DNA from: Companilactobacillus farciminis KCTC 3681 = DSM 20184
Lineage (GTDB): Bacteria > Bacillota > Bacilli > Lactobacillales > Lactobacillaceae
Reading direction: 5' to 3'
Assembly (NCBI RefSeq): GCF_002706745.1
Contig: NZ_CP017702.1
Coordinates: forward strand, 620,001-684,000
Length of the DNA: 64,000 bases
Of this stretch, positions 13,273 through 21,324 are shown piece by piece (positions within the stretch are counted from its first letter, which is position 1; the number at the start of each line of letters is the position of its first letter). Made by a program: the position numbers and the translations under genes. Below the pieces are notes generated by a model. The model saw only the letters and a list, made by a program, of their open reading frames with translations. It made no database searches and was not told the DNA's origin.

Positions 13273-14588
13273 TACTTAACACCTTCTTCAAGACTTAAAT
13301 TGTCCAATATTTTGACCTTTGCGGCCATTTTGACGAAGGGGATATAGATCCATGTCGAAATAATTACCGCCAAAATTGAGAACAATAGAGCTCTCCAGCT
13401 GCCGTTTGTCCCGATGAAGGCAATTAGTGGTCCTGGCGTTCCAATGGGCACAGGATAGACGCTAGGTGGCATTAAATGCAAAGCTATGGCAACAGCAGCC
13501 ATTAACATGTTGGCAATTGGTGCTAGGATAAATGGAATCAGAAAAATAACATTGAACAAAACTGGGATTCCTGTCATAACACCACTACCAATATTAAAGA
13601 TGCTAGGAACCATGGCCCAACGAGCGACCGTTTGAAAATTTTTATCTTTAGAAATAATCAGAATAGCGATAATCAAGCCAAGGACTGAACCTGTCCCACC
13701 AAAAGTAGCAAAGGCATGATAGAGAGTTGAACTAGTGAAGGGGTTAGGAGCATTCCAAGCAGTGTGTTTTTCCAGAGCGTAATTCAAATTAACAGTAGAA
13801 AGAACATCCATTTTTTCAACGCCGAGAGCTGAATAAGTTCCTGACCAGCCAAAGAAGGACATGATCAGAGTATAAACTGAAAAGATCAGTGTTTTGAATA
13901 GTTGAGCCCAATCATTATTAGAAGTGTACTCAGAAGCGAGTGAATTGATGAAATTGCCGGGAGCTTCTGAATAGTAGGTGATGTTGACGAAAACACTAAT
14001 TAACATCGCAATCAATAGTGAAAAGACGATTGGTTTCAAAGAGATGAAGGTTCTTTCCAAAACGTTGTTGTTGGGAGTAGTAGGAACTTGCTGACTACAT
14101 TTCTTGAACAACCAACCGATAAAAATACCCCAAAGAATTGCAAAGAGTAAGCCTTTCATTCCTAAAATTTGGGGATGAAATGAGATTGGTTGAACTTTTG
14201 AGTAGGAGTAGTCGATAATCAAGAATGAACTGATACCAGTGATACCAGCTAACTGATCATCACGATTGAAATACTTGGCACTGTATTTAGCAGCCCCAAA
14301 GACAGCAATCACCGATACCCAACCGAGTGACATGTTGTACAAACCATTAGCAATATCTTCAATTTCTCGATAAATAAGGTCATTACCGATCGTAGGGAAG
14401 ATGTCAGTTAAGAAACCCTCTCGACCCAAGACGATGGTTTGAATGATTTTGACAAAACTACCGAATAAGGCGAATGGAAAAATCAACAACAGAGTTCGCT
14501 GGATTATCCGATATAACAGCAATTTTTGAATTCTTAAAGTTAAATGAATTAGTTTTTCTTCAAACTTATTATTAAATTGAACTTGCAT
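13272..14588 (-). CDS. PTS sugar transporter, EIIC subunit (lactose/cellobiose type)
   Basis: A 438-aa integral membrane protein with about ten TM segments, the permease part of a sugar phosphotransferase system. Typical EIIC text includes FGGTGSVLGLIIAI, NIGSGVMTGIPVLFN and a late PVPIGTPGPLIAF loop. The N-terminus (FEEKLIHLTLRIQKLLLYRIIQRT) is basic. No EIIA or EIIB domain is fused or adjacent, so it must borrow partners encoded elsewhere. It overlaps by one base the DUF915 hydrolase that follows, an unusual pairing. The sugar cannot be told from sequence. Confidence 0.8.
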   Translation of the reverse strand: MQVQFNNKFEEKLIHLTLRIQKLLLYRIIQRTLLLIFPFALFGSFVKIIQTIVLGREGFLTDIFPTIGNDLIYREIEDIANGLYNMSLGWVSVIAVFGAAKYSAKYFNRDDQLAGITGISSFLIIDYSYSKVQPISFHPQILGMKGLLFAILWGIFIGWLFKKCSQQVPTTPNNNVLERTFISLKPIVFSLLIAMLISVFVNITYYSEAPGNFINSLASEYTSNNDWAQLFKTLIFSVYTLIMSFFGWSGTYSALGVEKMDVLSTVNLNYALEKHTAWNAPNPFTSSTLYHAFATFGGTGSVLGLIIAILIISKDKNFQTVARWAMVPSIFNIGSGVMTGIPVLFNVIFLIPFILAPIANMLMAAVAIALHLMPPSVYPVPIGTPGPLIAFIGTNGSWRALLFSILAVIISTWIYIPFVKMAAKVKILDNLSLEEGVK

Positions 14589-14641
14589 GAAAAGACCTCA
14601 ATTTTTTCATTTATGTTTCCAAGAAAAGTATAACCTCAAAC

Positions 14642-14674
14642 AAAAAAGGCCGCCATTATAGCGACCTTTTTTTA
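14642..14674 (-). terminator. Terminator overlapping the 3' end of the permease gene
   Basis: Read on the minus strand, AAAAAAAGGTCGC pairs with GCGGCCTTTTTTT. The left arm lies inside the last codons of the permease gene and the T run follows its stop directly. The A run allows weak bidirectional use. Confidence 0.85.
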
Positions 14675-15996
14675 TTGAAATAATGAATGTAATAAACTGG
14701 CAAGCCTAATAAGGTAATTCCAATTCCCATGAAAGCTAATCCTGGTTGTCTAAGCAAAGTAGAGATAATGATGTAACCCCCACCAGCCAAGGTAATCAGC
14801 GGTGGAATCGGATAGAAATTAATTTTGTAAGGACGTTCCAATTCTGGTTCGTTGCGACGTAAAATGAATACTCCAATGAACATCATCATCGAAAAAATCC
14901 ACATTACGAAAACTAACATATCGGTAAGGTAATCAAAACTACCCATGAAAATCATCACGATAGCAATGATAGTTTGAATCAAACCGGCATTAGCGGGTAC
15001 ACGAGTTTTTTTAGTAAGTTTTCCAAAGAATTTTGAAAAGACGATTTCATCATCAGTTCCCAAAACGTAACTGACACGTGGACCAGTCATTGTGTAACCA
15101 TTAACGGAACCAAAGACTGAAATCAAAATACCGATCGTAACGATTTTTCCACCAATATCACCGAAAATTCTGATGGCAGCTTCAGAAGCCGCATTTTGAT
15201 TTCCAGGGATGAGATGGAAAGGCAAGAATTTGATGAAGACAAAGCTAATCAAGACGTAGATTAAAGTGATCAAAAACAAACCAACGATAATTGATCTAGA
15301 TAAGTCTTTTTCCGGACGCTTCATTTCACCGGCTAAATTACCAACGTTCATCCAACCGTCGAAAGCAAACATCGTTGCTAACAATCCGCCACCCAAAGAT
15401 GACCAGAAATTAGCGTGTGTTCCTGAATTGATTGGAAAGAGTGAAACGGCATGCGTTGATGGTGTAAATAAACCAACTGCGATGATCAAAACAATCGGAA
15501 CTAGTTTAGCAATTAAAGAAATTGATTGAATGCTTCCACCGACTTTGGCACCGAGCAAATTGACCAAATATAAGAAAATTGCCAAGGTAATAGCGATTGG
15601 AATTTGCCAAGTACTAGGAAGGTTCAAAAGATTCATAACTTGTGTCGCAAAAATAATCGATAATGCAGAAATTCCTGCAGGATAGTAAATAACTGATTGA
15701 GCCCAAGCTAAAAGAAATGCTGGAACTTTACCATAGATATATTCAATATATTTATAAATACCACCAGCAACGGGTAATGCGGAGGCAAGTTCAGCGACCG
15801 TCAAACCAGCGTTGATTGTAATGAAACCAGCTAATAGCCAAACTAAAATCGTCAGACTAGAAGAACCAGTAGCCGTTGTAACGCTAGAAATCTTGAAGAA
15901 AACTCCACCACCGATAACTAAGCCCATAACTGTAGATAGTGCTGGAAAGAAACCGAGATCCCTCTTGAGGCTAAATTTATCTGTTTCGTCGTTCAT
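14656..15996 (-). CDS. APC-family amino acid permease (SteT/LAT-like exchanger)
   Basis: A 446-aa, 12-TM amino acid transporter. The helix I signature GLVIGGGVFFK and ELASALPVAGGIYKYIEYIYG match the LAT/SteT-type branch, with GWMNVGNLAGEMKRPEKDL in helix VI. Members such as Bacillus SteT exchange serine and threonine; the substrate here is not certain. GAGGGGAGCAC lies just upstream of the ATG. It is a single-gene unit whose terminator overlaps its final codons. Confidence 0.88.
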   Translation of the reverse strand: MNDETDKFSLKRDLGFFPALSTVMGLVIGGGVFFKISSVTTATGSSSLTILVWLLAGFITINAGLTVAELASALPVAGGIYKYIEYIYGKVPAFLLAWAQSVIYYPAGISALSIIFATQVMNLLNLPSTWQIPIAITLAIFLYLVNLLGAKVGGSIQSISLIAKLVPIVLIIAVGLFTPSTHAVSLFPINSGTHANFWSSLGGGLLATMFAFDGWMNVGNLAGEMKRPEKDLSRSIIVGLFLITLIYVLISFVFIKFLPFHLIPGNQNAASEAAIRIFGDIGGKIVTIGILISVFGSVNGYTMTGPRVSYVLGTDDEIVFSKFFGKLTKKTRVPANAGLIQTIIAIVMIFMGSFDYLTDMLVFVMWIFSMMMFIGVFILRRNEPELERPYKINFYPIPPLITLAGGGYIIISTLLRQPGLAFMGIGITLLGLPVYYIHYFNKKRSL

Positions 15997-16120
15997 AAAG
16001 TAAAAAGTGCTCCCCTCAAATGGTTAAAATAAAATTATATACCATATTGTTAATACTACGAAACTTTTTTTATGGTAATTACGCTTACATATAAGTAAAA
16101 TTGAACTTAGAGGTGATTTT

Positions 16121-17116
16121 ATGATTAGTTTAGGAATAATAGGAACAAATTGGATCACAGAACAATTTATTAAGGCAGTAGATGAGACGAAGACTTTTGA
16201 ACTGACGCATGTCTATTCAAGAACGTTGGAGAAAGCTCAGAGTTTTATCGCTGATTTAAAAAAGCAAAATATCGACATGAGTACTGATTTGAATGACTTC
16301 TTCAAGAAGGATTTTGATACAGTCTACATTGCATCTCCAAACGCTTTGCACTTCAGTCAAGCTAAGTTGGCGATTGAAAACAACAAGAATGTGATTGTGG
16401 AAAAGCCAAGTACTTCTAACATTCAAGAGTTCAGTGTTTTGGAGAAGCTGGCTCAAGAAAAAGGCTTGTACATCTTTGAAGCTGCTAGACACATTCACGA
16501 ACCGATCTTTAAGAAGATTGAAGAAATCGTTGATAAACATCGTGATGAACTCAGTGGAGCAACCTTCTCATACATGAAATATTCGAGCCGTTATGACGCC
16601 TATTTAGCAGGTAAGAATCCTAATATCTTTACAACTAAATTCTCTGGTGGTGCTTTGTATGATTTGGGCGTTTACACAGTTTATGATGCTGTCGTCTTAT
16701 TCGGTCAACCAGAAAAAGTCGAATATAGCGCTGAATTTCTCAGTTCAGGTATCGACGGTAGCGGTAGTTTGACTTTGAAGTATCCAAACTTTGATGTCAA
16801 TATCATTATCGGTAAGACGAAGAATTCTTACATGTCATCTGAAATTTACTTTGGACGTGACACTTTAGTCCTAGATAACGGTGGGGATATTCATCATCTT
16901 GATTGGGCTGACGACAATAAGAATGTTACAGATGTACCAACAGTTAAGAGCCAAAATCCTATGGATTCTGAAGCTAGAGAATTTGCCAGAATTATGTTAG
17001 AAAAAGATTCGGCTACTTATGATAAACTGTTAGGATACGCTAGAATAGTAAACAGAGTTCTAGAACAAGCAAGAACAAGCGCAGGTCTTGTTTTTGAAGC
17101 AGATGAGGAAAAATAA
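16121..17116 (+). CDS. Gfo/Idh/MocA family oxidoreductase
   Basis: A 331-aa NAD(P)-dependent dehydrogenase. The N-terminal Rossmann domain begins LGIIGTNWI with YIASPNALHF, and EKPSTSN is the conserved lysine motif; the C-terminal domain is the mixed beta-sheet (GGALYDLGVYTVYDAV). These enzymes act on sugars, inositols or related alcohols, but the substrate is not determinable. TTAGAGGTGATTTT gives a good ribosome site. The DEAD-box gene starts immediately after its stop, so the two are co-transcribed. Confidence 0.85.
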   Translation: MISLGIIGTNWITEQFIKAVDETKTFELTHVYSRTLEKAQSFIADLKKQNIDMSTDLNDFFKKDFDTVYIASPNALHFSQAKLAIENNKNVIVEKPSTSNIQEFSVLEKLAQEKGLYIFEAARHIHEPIFKKIEEIVDKHRDELSGATFSYMKYSSRYDAYLAGKNPNIFTTKFSGGALYDLGVYTVYDAVVLFGQPEKVEYSAEFLSSGIDGSGSLTLKYPNFDVNIIIGKTKNSYMSSEIYFGRDTLVLDNGGDIHHLDWADDNKNVTDVPTVKSQNPMDSEAREFARIMLEKDSATYDKLLGYARIVNRVLEQARTSAGLVFEADEEK

Positions 17117-17117
17117 A

Positions 17118-18344
17118 TTGGAAATACCAAAATTATATCAAGCTTATTTTGAGCAAAACCATTTTGAAACTTTGACTAAAATTCAAGATGCAGTCTACAT
17201 GCCTTTTAAAGAGGGCAAAGATTTAGTCGCCATGGCACCAACTGGATCTGGTAAAACGTTAGGATTCGTTATGCCAATGATTGAGACACTCGTGCCTAAA
17301 GACGGATTACAAGTGTTGATATTGGAACCTTCACAGGAACTAGCCATGCAAGTTAGAGATGTTATCCAACCACTAGCAAAGTTAGTTGATTGCAAGGTTC
17401 AAGCATTGACTGGTGGGGCTAATCCAACTCGTCAATTGAAGAAATTGAAAGAAAAACCAGAGATCATCGTCGCTACTTTGGGCCGTTTGAATGAATTAAC
17501 TGAAGCTAGAAAAGTTAAACTCGGCAATTTAAATACAGTTATCGTTGATGAAGCTGATGAAATGTTGAATGAAAGCAAGTTGGAGAGTGTTAGAAAAACT
17601 ATTTCACAAATGCCAGCCGACGTACAAATGACTTTCTTCTCAGCCACAGGCAACGATATTTTCCAAGACATGCACAAGTGGTTTGGACAAGACTTTCTAG
17701 TTATCGACCAAAGAAACGACACTAGTTATACGGCTGGTATCAAGCATTATTTCGTTGATGCTAATAGTGAATTCATCAAGAATGCAATGTTACGTGAATT
17801 AGCTCATGACAAGAAATTCTTAGGAATTGTCTTTTTCAATAATTCTCGTTCCTTGCACAAAGCTATCAGTGATATGAATCATGATAAAACTAATTTCGTA
17901 ACGCTAGATAGCAAGATGTCCTCTCAACAAAGAAAAACAGCCATCCAATTGTTCTCTAACAAGCGCGTTAACTTGTTATTGACAACTGACGTAGCTGCTC
18001 GTGGAATGGATATCGCTGACGTTAATACGATCGTCAATTACATGGTTCCTCGCGATAACAGTGAATACGTTCACCGTGCTGGTCGTACCGGAAGAATGGG
18101 TAGGAGCGGTAATGTAATTACTTTTGGTAACAGTCACGATATGAGAAACCTCCAAGATATCGTTGATGTAACGCTTAAAAAGGTCTACATTGACCATGAT
18201 GGTAAGCTTACTAAGAAGCCAACCTTTGATAAAAAGAAACGTTATAACGATAAAAATAAATCAAAAGCTGCCGCTAAACCTAAGAAACGTTTGCGTGATC
18301 AGAAGAATAAAGGTAAACGTAAGTTCCACAAAAAAGAAGAATAA
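17118..18344 (+). CDS. DEAD-box RNA helicase
   Basis: ATP-dependent RNA helicase of 408 aa. Motifs are in order: Q motif (F-TKIQ), I (APTGSGKT), Ia (PSQELA), GG (TGG), II (DEAD), III (SAT), V (TTDVAARGMD) and VI (HRAGRTGR). The tail is lysine-rich (about residues 365-408), as in CshB/YfmL-like helicases acting in ribosome assembly or cold growth. I choose TTG at 17118 because GAGGA lies 8 bp upstream; the in-frame ATG at 17103 lies inside the preceding gene and has no ribosome site. A hairpin and the tRNA-Arg gene follow. Confidence 0.9.
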   Translation: MEIPKLYQAYFEQNHFETLTKIQDAVYMPFKEGKDLVAMAPTGSGKTLGFVMPMIETLVPKDGLQVLILEPSQELAMQVRDVIQPLAKLVDCKVQALTGGANPTRQLKKLKEKPEIIVATLGRLNELTEARKVKLGNLNTVIVDEADEMLNESKLESVRKTISQMPADVQMTFFSATGNDIFQDMHKWFGQDFLVIDQRNDTSYTAGIKHYFVDANSEFIKNAMLRELAHDKKFLGIVFFNNSRSLHKAISDMNHDKTNFVTLDSKMSSQQRKTAIQLFSNKRVNLLLTTDVAARGMDIADVNTIVNYMVPRDNSEYVHRAGRTGRMGRSGNVITFGNSHDMRNLQDIVDVTLKKVYIDHDGKLTKKPTFDKKKRYNDKNKSKAAAKPKKRLRDQKNKGKRKFHKKEE

Positions 18345-18370
18345 AACTAAATCAAACTACGTTAGAATAT

Positions 18371-18402
18371 GCACACTTTTTGCGTTAAAATAAAAGGTGT
18401 GC
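18371..18402 (+). terminator. Hairpin between helicase and tRNA-Arg
   Basis: GCACACTTTT pairs with AAAAGGTGTGC around an AT-rich loop. There is no long T run after it, so it may be a weak terminator or a processing signal ahead of the tRNA. Confidence 0.5.
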
Positions 18403-18406
18403 TTAT

Positions 18407-18480
18407 GGTCCCTTGGCCCAGTTGGATAGAGCAACTGCCTCCTAAGCAGTAGGTCCCCGGTTCGATTCCGGGAGGGATCA
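18407..18480 (+). tRNA. tRNA-Arg (anticodon CCU)
   Basis: A full cloverleaf is visible. Acceptor GGTCCCT pairs with AGGGATC plus discriminator A. The anticodon stem ACTGC/GCAGT closes the loop CTCCTAA, giving anticodon CCT. The T arm is CCCGG-TTCGATT-CCGGG. CCA is not encoded. The 3' part of this gene is repeated at 20.2 and 22.4 kb, so it is the attachment site of the island that follows. Confidence 0.97.
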
Positions 18481-18504
18481 TTTTAACCATTTCCTTATGA
18501 TATC
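18459..18504 (+). repeat. Attachment-type direct repeat 1 (tRNA-Arg 3' end)
   Basis: The T arm and acceptor end of tRNA-Arg plus about 24 bp downstream (TTTTAACCATTTCC, then TTATGATATC). The same stretch recurs at 20209-20254 with a few changes and, shortened, at 22370-22394. This is the pattern left by integration at a tRNA 3' end. Confidence 0.85.
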
Positions 18505-18551
18505 ATGATATATGATATGTTTTCTTCATGTTATAACTATTAGGTAAGGAT

Positions 18552-18646
18552 GGAACCCTGTTAGGGACCATCTCTTGCGGTTTTGGTGGAGAACTTTAAT
18601 AATCCGAAAAGGTTTATGGTGATTTCGATTGTTAGGGTTCTTTTTT
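18552..18646 (+). ncRNA. Candidate structured small RNA, copy 1
   Basis: GAACCCT near the start pairs with AGGGTTC at the end, which is followed at once by six T residues, like a long terminator-closed RNA. Inside, AATCCGAAA pairs with TTTCGATT (one bulge). The same 95 bp recurs at 20663-20756. No convincing promoter was found, so it could also be a leader or an antisense RNA. Confidence 0.45.
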
Positions 18647-18748
18647 GTACTAAAATTTCATAGGTATCATTATCTCTTCTTTTTTCTATACCTTATGATT
18701 TATAAACTCTGTTAAATCAACGTTTATAAATCATAAGAATTTGTATTA

Positions 18749-18777
18749 TTGATGAAAAAATAGAGATGGGTTATAAT
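18749..18777 (+). promoter_or_regulatory. Promoter of antitoxin RNA, copy 1
   Basis: TTGATG, a 17-bp spacer, then TATAAT (18772-18777). An identical arrangement lies at 20855-20883. Confidence 0.85.
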
Positions 18778-18783
18778 GTGGAT

Positions 18784-18905
18784 GTAATAAAAAAGGAACC
18801 GATGCGGTAACATCGGTTCTCCTGCAAGCCGCTAGAGGCGGTGACTAGCTTAAGATTAGTAAATAACCGTTAAACCTGTCAAAGTTTATGGACGGTTATT
18901 TTTTT
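18784..18905 (+). ncRNA. Type I antitoxin RNA, copy 1
   Basis: Predicted transcript from the TATAAT promoter to a terminator (AATAACCGT with ACGGTTATT, then T run). It contains hairpins GAACCGATG/CATCGGTTC and CCGC/GGCGG. It converges on the minus-strand toxin gene: its 3' terminator region overlaps the toxin 3' end by 20 bp, so the two RNAs can pair. This is the layout of Fst/TxpA-type type I toxin-antitoxin loci. Start and end are inferred from sequence only. Confidence 0.75.
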
Positions 18906-18978
18906 GGTTAAACTTTAGAATTAATACAACCAACGTCGCAAATGAAATCATTAACGATAACGCTTGGTATACGCTCAT
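18886..18978 (-). CDS. Putative holin-like type I toxin (Hol_Tox/BsrG-TxpA-like), copy 1
   Basis: A 30-aa peptide beginning MSVYQALSLMISFATL, then a run of V, L and I, ending in a charged tail (KFNQKNNRP). One TM helix and a basic C-terminus fit the Hol_Tox family, whose B. subtilis members start M-[ST]-VY-x-[ST]-L. The start ATG has AAAGGG close upstream, and GCCC seven bases earlier can pair with that GGGC and hide the ribosome site, as in other type I toxins. Compared with the second copy, the differences up to the tail are synonymous (GCG/GCA, ACG/ACA, GTA/GTT), showing that this reading frame is selected. Likely a membrane-active toxin, inferred from the family. Confidence 0.85.
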   Translation of the reverse strand: MSVYQALSLMISFATLVVLILKFNQKNNRP

Positions 18979-19225
18979 GCTGCCCTTTCTCGGGGCGACG
19001 CGCACTTCTTTTAGTTTTATCCATAGGCATCACCTCGCAATTGTTCGGCTAGCCACCGCCTTAACTTCTTACATTATTCATTATCCATGAAAAGCGGCTT
19101 AATTCAAATTGTTTTGAGTCTATTAAGGAAACTTTTAAATTTTTTTATTTTATATATAAGTATTATTTACTTAATACGACATCCTAGATATGATGATAAT
19201 ACGACATATCATGGAGGGATGAAAT

Positions 19226-19508
19226 TTGAAAAGGTTGACGAGTGGAAACTGGGTTTTTATGTTGGATATGGGAAATGTAGATTTATTGCAGCATTGTTCA
19301 TAGCCTAACTTTTTTGCAACGTTGACGCACGGTAATATTGAAAATCAAGAAGTTCATATTGCCAACTTTGATGATCAATTACGAGATGAAATCCTTCATG
19401 ATATTGAAATTACATCGAGAATAAAAGATGAAGAAGAACTAAAAAAAATATTTTATTTATTTAACAAAATAGGTCAGTACTCATGCCATAGGCATATTTG
19501 ATGATTAA
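19226..19508 (+). pseudogene. Inactivated copy of the 93-aa island gene
   Basis: Aligns along its full length with the intact gene at 21325-21606. TTG start at 19226 with GGAGGG upstream. Codon 26 is TAG (19301-19303) where the intact copy has CAG. A one-base insertion in the A run near 19441 then shifts the frame. Before the nonsense codon the differences are synonymous in this frame (GAT/GAC twice, TCA/TCG), so the gene was under selection before it died. The alternative frame from 19219 shows amino-acid changes at the same sites and is rejected. Confidence 0.8.
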
Positions 19509-19597
19509 TCATTGCTTTGGTATACTAAAAAAGCGGTCGGTGTAATCGGTTGCAGACCTTAATTGACGGCATCCCTTCAGGGGGATGTCTTTTTTTA
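19498..19597 (+). ncRNA. Small RNA with promoter and terminator, copy 1
   Basis: The promoter is TTGATG (19498-19503), a 17-bp spacer and TATACT (19521-19526). A ~65-nt transcript would start near 19533 and end at a terminator (CATCCC with GGGATG, then eight T). The body has a GCGGTCGG...ATCGGTTGC segment. The whole unit recurs at 21596-21694 with small changes. The promoter overlaps the end of the 93-aa gene. It could be a second antisense regulator or a regulatory sRNA; no target is identified. Confidence 0.65.
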
Positions 19598-19696
19598 TAA
19601 TGTAGTAAGTTGTGATTTACTTTTAAATAACTCGAGTTATGATGTGAATGTAATAGATAGATAACGAAAAGAAGTAAATAAAAAGGATGAATTAAA

Positions 19697-20044
19697 ATGA
19701 AAAGATTTGATCAAGAAATTTTATTGTCTACCACTCGTACAGATGATGATAAAGTCGGACATCCATTTTTGATTCAGAATACGTTTTATGATCGCCATGG
19801 AGAAATAAAAAAAAGAACTTTAGAGATAGATCCTAAATCAGATGCATATGAATATTTTTATATTCAATTTTCAAGTGATCGTTATCAACCGGATCAATAT
19901 AGATTAATTTTAAGATTGGATAGTTTTAAGTGCGGTGGTATTGATTATGCTGAAGCTGTAAAGGGAAAAATCGATCAGATGATTTCATTGGGGGAGAGTA
20001 TAAACGAACAATTAAAAAAAGAAGGATGGATTGAATTTAAGTGA
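19697..20044 (+). CDS. Island protein family, paralogue 1 (115 aa, unknown)
   Basis: A soluble 115-aa protein starting MKRFDQEILLSTTRTDDDKVG. Conserved landmarks in the three local copies are PFLIQNTF-DRHGEIKKRT, YFYI--SS-RY-PD-Y and an ending in KEGWIE. The C-terminal third looks helical (VKGKIDQMISLGESINEQL). No family is recognised. AAAAAGGATG precedes the ATG. About 80% identical by eye to the copy at 21808 and less to that at 24234. Its position next to toxin-antitoxin genes may mean an immunity or regulatory role, but that is only a guess. Confidence 0.75.
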   Translation: MKRFDQEILLSTTRTDDDKVGHPFLIQNTFYDRHGEIKKRTLEIDPKSDAYEYFYIQFSSDRYQPDQYRLILRLDSFKCGGIDYAEAVKGKIDQMISLGESINEQLKKEGWIEFK

Positions 20045-20182
20045 TTTTGTCCTTTGGAATGTTAATGAATATAGGATATAATTCAATTATAGAAAGCGGA
20101 TATTTTTGGCACATTTTTGAAGTAAAAAAAAGTTTGTGAAAAAATCTATCCGCCGCATCCACTGTCCTGCAAGGAGTAAAGA

Positions 20183-20254
20183 ACCTGCTAAAAAAACAGG
20201 TGCATTTTGGTTCTATTCCGGGAGGAATCATTTCAACCATTTTCTTATGATATC
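20183..20254 (+). repeat. Attachment-type direct repeat 2 with flanking hairpin
   Basis: 20209-20254 repeats the tRNA-Arg T arm and acceptor end plus downstream bases (a TTCTATTCC version of the T loop). Just before it, ACCTG pairs with CAGGT around an A-rich loop (20183-20201); the third copy has GCCTG with CAGGC at that place, a paired change. The tRNA 5' half is not restored, so this is an att relic, not a working tRNA. Confidence 0.75.
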
Positions 20255-20433
20255 TTTGACCCAGATCTTTTTTGACACACTCTTGAAATATCAAGAAAAA
20301 TACATTTTTTGTGTGATTAATTAAAGTGACTTCTTTTCTAATAGTGAGGGCATCTTAAGCAAAAAACTTTCGTATAATCAATTAATGAAGTGTTGTGATT
20401 GAGATAAACTCTAAAGACATTTGGAGGTAAAAA

Positions 20434-20610
20434 ATGAATGAAGAAGAAAGTTATAAACCTTATTCTGCTAAAAGATGGCATGGACAATTGAGCGATTTAG
20501 AAACAATTAAACATGGACATCCAACAAAGGAACAAAAAGCTCGGATGGAAGAGTTTAGAAAGGGATGCAGAGAATTAATAGAAAAGCGTAAACGTGAAGG
20601 CAAACCTTAG
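20434..20610 (+). CDS. Small basic protein, 58 aa, unknown
   Basis: Reads MNEEESYKPYSAKRWHG through a charged helical region to KRKREGKP and stop. TTTGGAGGTAAAAA is a very good ribosome site 6-7 bp upstream. A related but deleted version lies at 24101-24191. The protein has many K, R and E residues and no hydrophobic segment, so it is probably cytosolic. It lies between the two duplicated units and has no copy before the first one. Confidence 0.7.
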   Translation: MNEEESYKPYSAKRWHGQLSDLETIKHGHPTKEQKARMEEFRKGCRELIEKRKREGKP

Positions 20611-20662
20611 ATATTATGATATATGATATGTTTTCTTCATGTTCTAATTATTAGATAAGTAT

Positions 20663-20756
20663 GGAACTCCGTTAGGGACCATCTCTTGTGGTTTTGATAG
20701 AGAGCTTTAATAATCCGAAAAGGTTTATGGTGATTTCGATTGTTAGGTTCTTTTTT
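20663..20756 (+). ncRNA. Candidate structured small RNA, copy 2
   Basis: Second copy of 18552-18646, about 90% identical by eye. The inner AATCCGAAA/TTTCGATT stem and the T run are kept. The outer closing stem is weaker here (GGAACTCC against TAGGTTC). Confidence 0.4.
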
Positions 20757-20854
20757 GTACTAAAATTCCATAGCTATCATTATCTCTTTTTTTCTGTATC
20801 TTATGCTATAAACGCTGTTAAATCAACACTTATAAATCATAAGAATTTGTATTA

Positions 20855-20883
20855 TTGATGAAAAAATAGAGATGGGTTATAAT
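20855..20883 (+). promoter_or_regulatory. Promoter of antitoxin RNA, copy 2
   Basis: TTGATG (20855-20860), a 17-bp spacer and TATAAT (20878-20883), identical to copy 1. Confidence 0.85.
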
Positions 20884-20889
20884 GTGGAT

Positions 20890-21014
20890 GTAATAAAAAA
20901 GGAACCGATGCAGGTAACATCGATTCCCTTGTAAGCCGCTAGAGGCGGTGACAAACTTAACTTGTTAAAAAATAACCGTTAAACTGGTCAAAGTTTAGTG
21001 ACGGTTATTTTTTT
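20890..21014 (+). ncRNA. Type I antitoxin RNA, copy 2
   Basis: Same architecture as copy 1, ending in AATAACCGT/ACGGTTATT with a run of eight T. The hairpin GAA-CGATG/CATCG-TTC is kept with changes. It converges on and overlaps the 3' end of the second toxin gene. Confidence 0.75.
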
Positions 21015-21088
21015 TGATTAAACTTTAGAATTAAAACAACCAATGTCGCAAATGAAATCATTAACGATAATGCTTGGTATACGCTCAT
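21005..21088 (-). CDS. Putative holin-like type I toxin, copy 2
   Basis: A 27-aa peptide identical to copy 1 through KFNQK. An extra T in the terminator's T run shifts the end, so the protein stops after KK instead of NNRP. The TM core is unchanged, and the same AAAGGG ribosome site can be masked by an upstream GCCC. Both copies look functional, which is unusual because sibling antitoxins can cross-pair. Confidence 0.85.
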   Translation of the reverse strand: MSVYQALSLMISFATLVVLILKFNQKK

Positions 21089-21324
21089 GCTGCCCTTTCT
21101 CGGGGCAACGCGCACTTCTTTTAGTTTTATCCATAGGCATCACCTCGCAATTGTTCGGTTAGCCACCGCCTTAACTTCTTACATTATTCATTATCCATGA
21201 AAAACGGCCTAATTCAAATTGTTTTGGGCCTATTAAAGAAACTTTTAAATTATATAAAAGTATTATTTACTTAATATCACATCCCAGATATGATAATAAT
21301 AGGACATATCTAGAAGGAATAAGA

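Noticed and set aside
19087..19308. 73-codon ORF over the start of unit 1's 93-aa pseudogene
   Set aside because: In this frame the two unit copies differ by amino-acid changes, while the shifted 93-aa frame shows synonymous ones.
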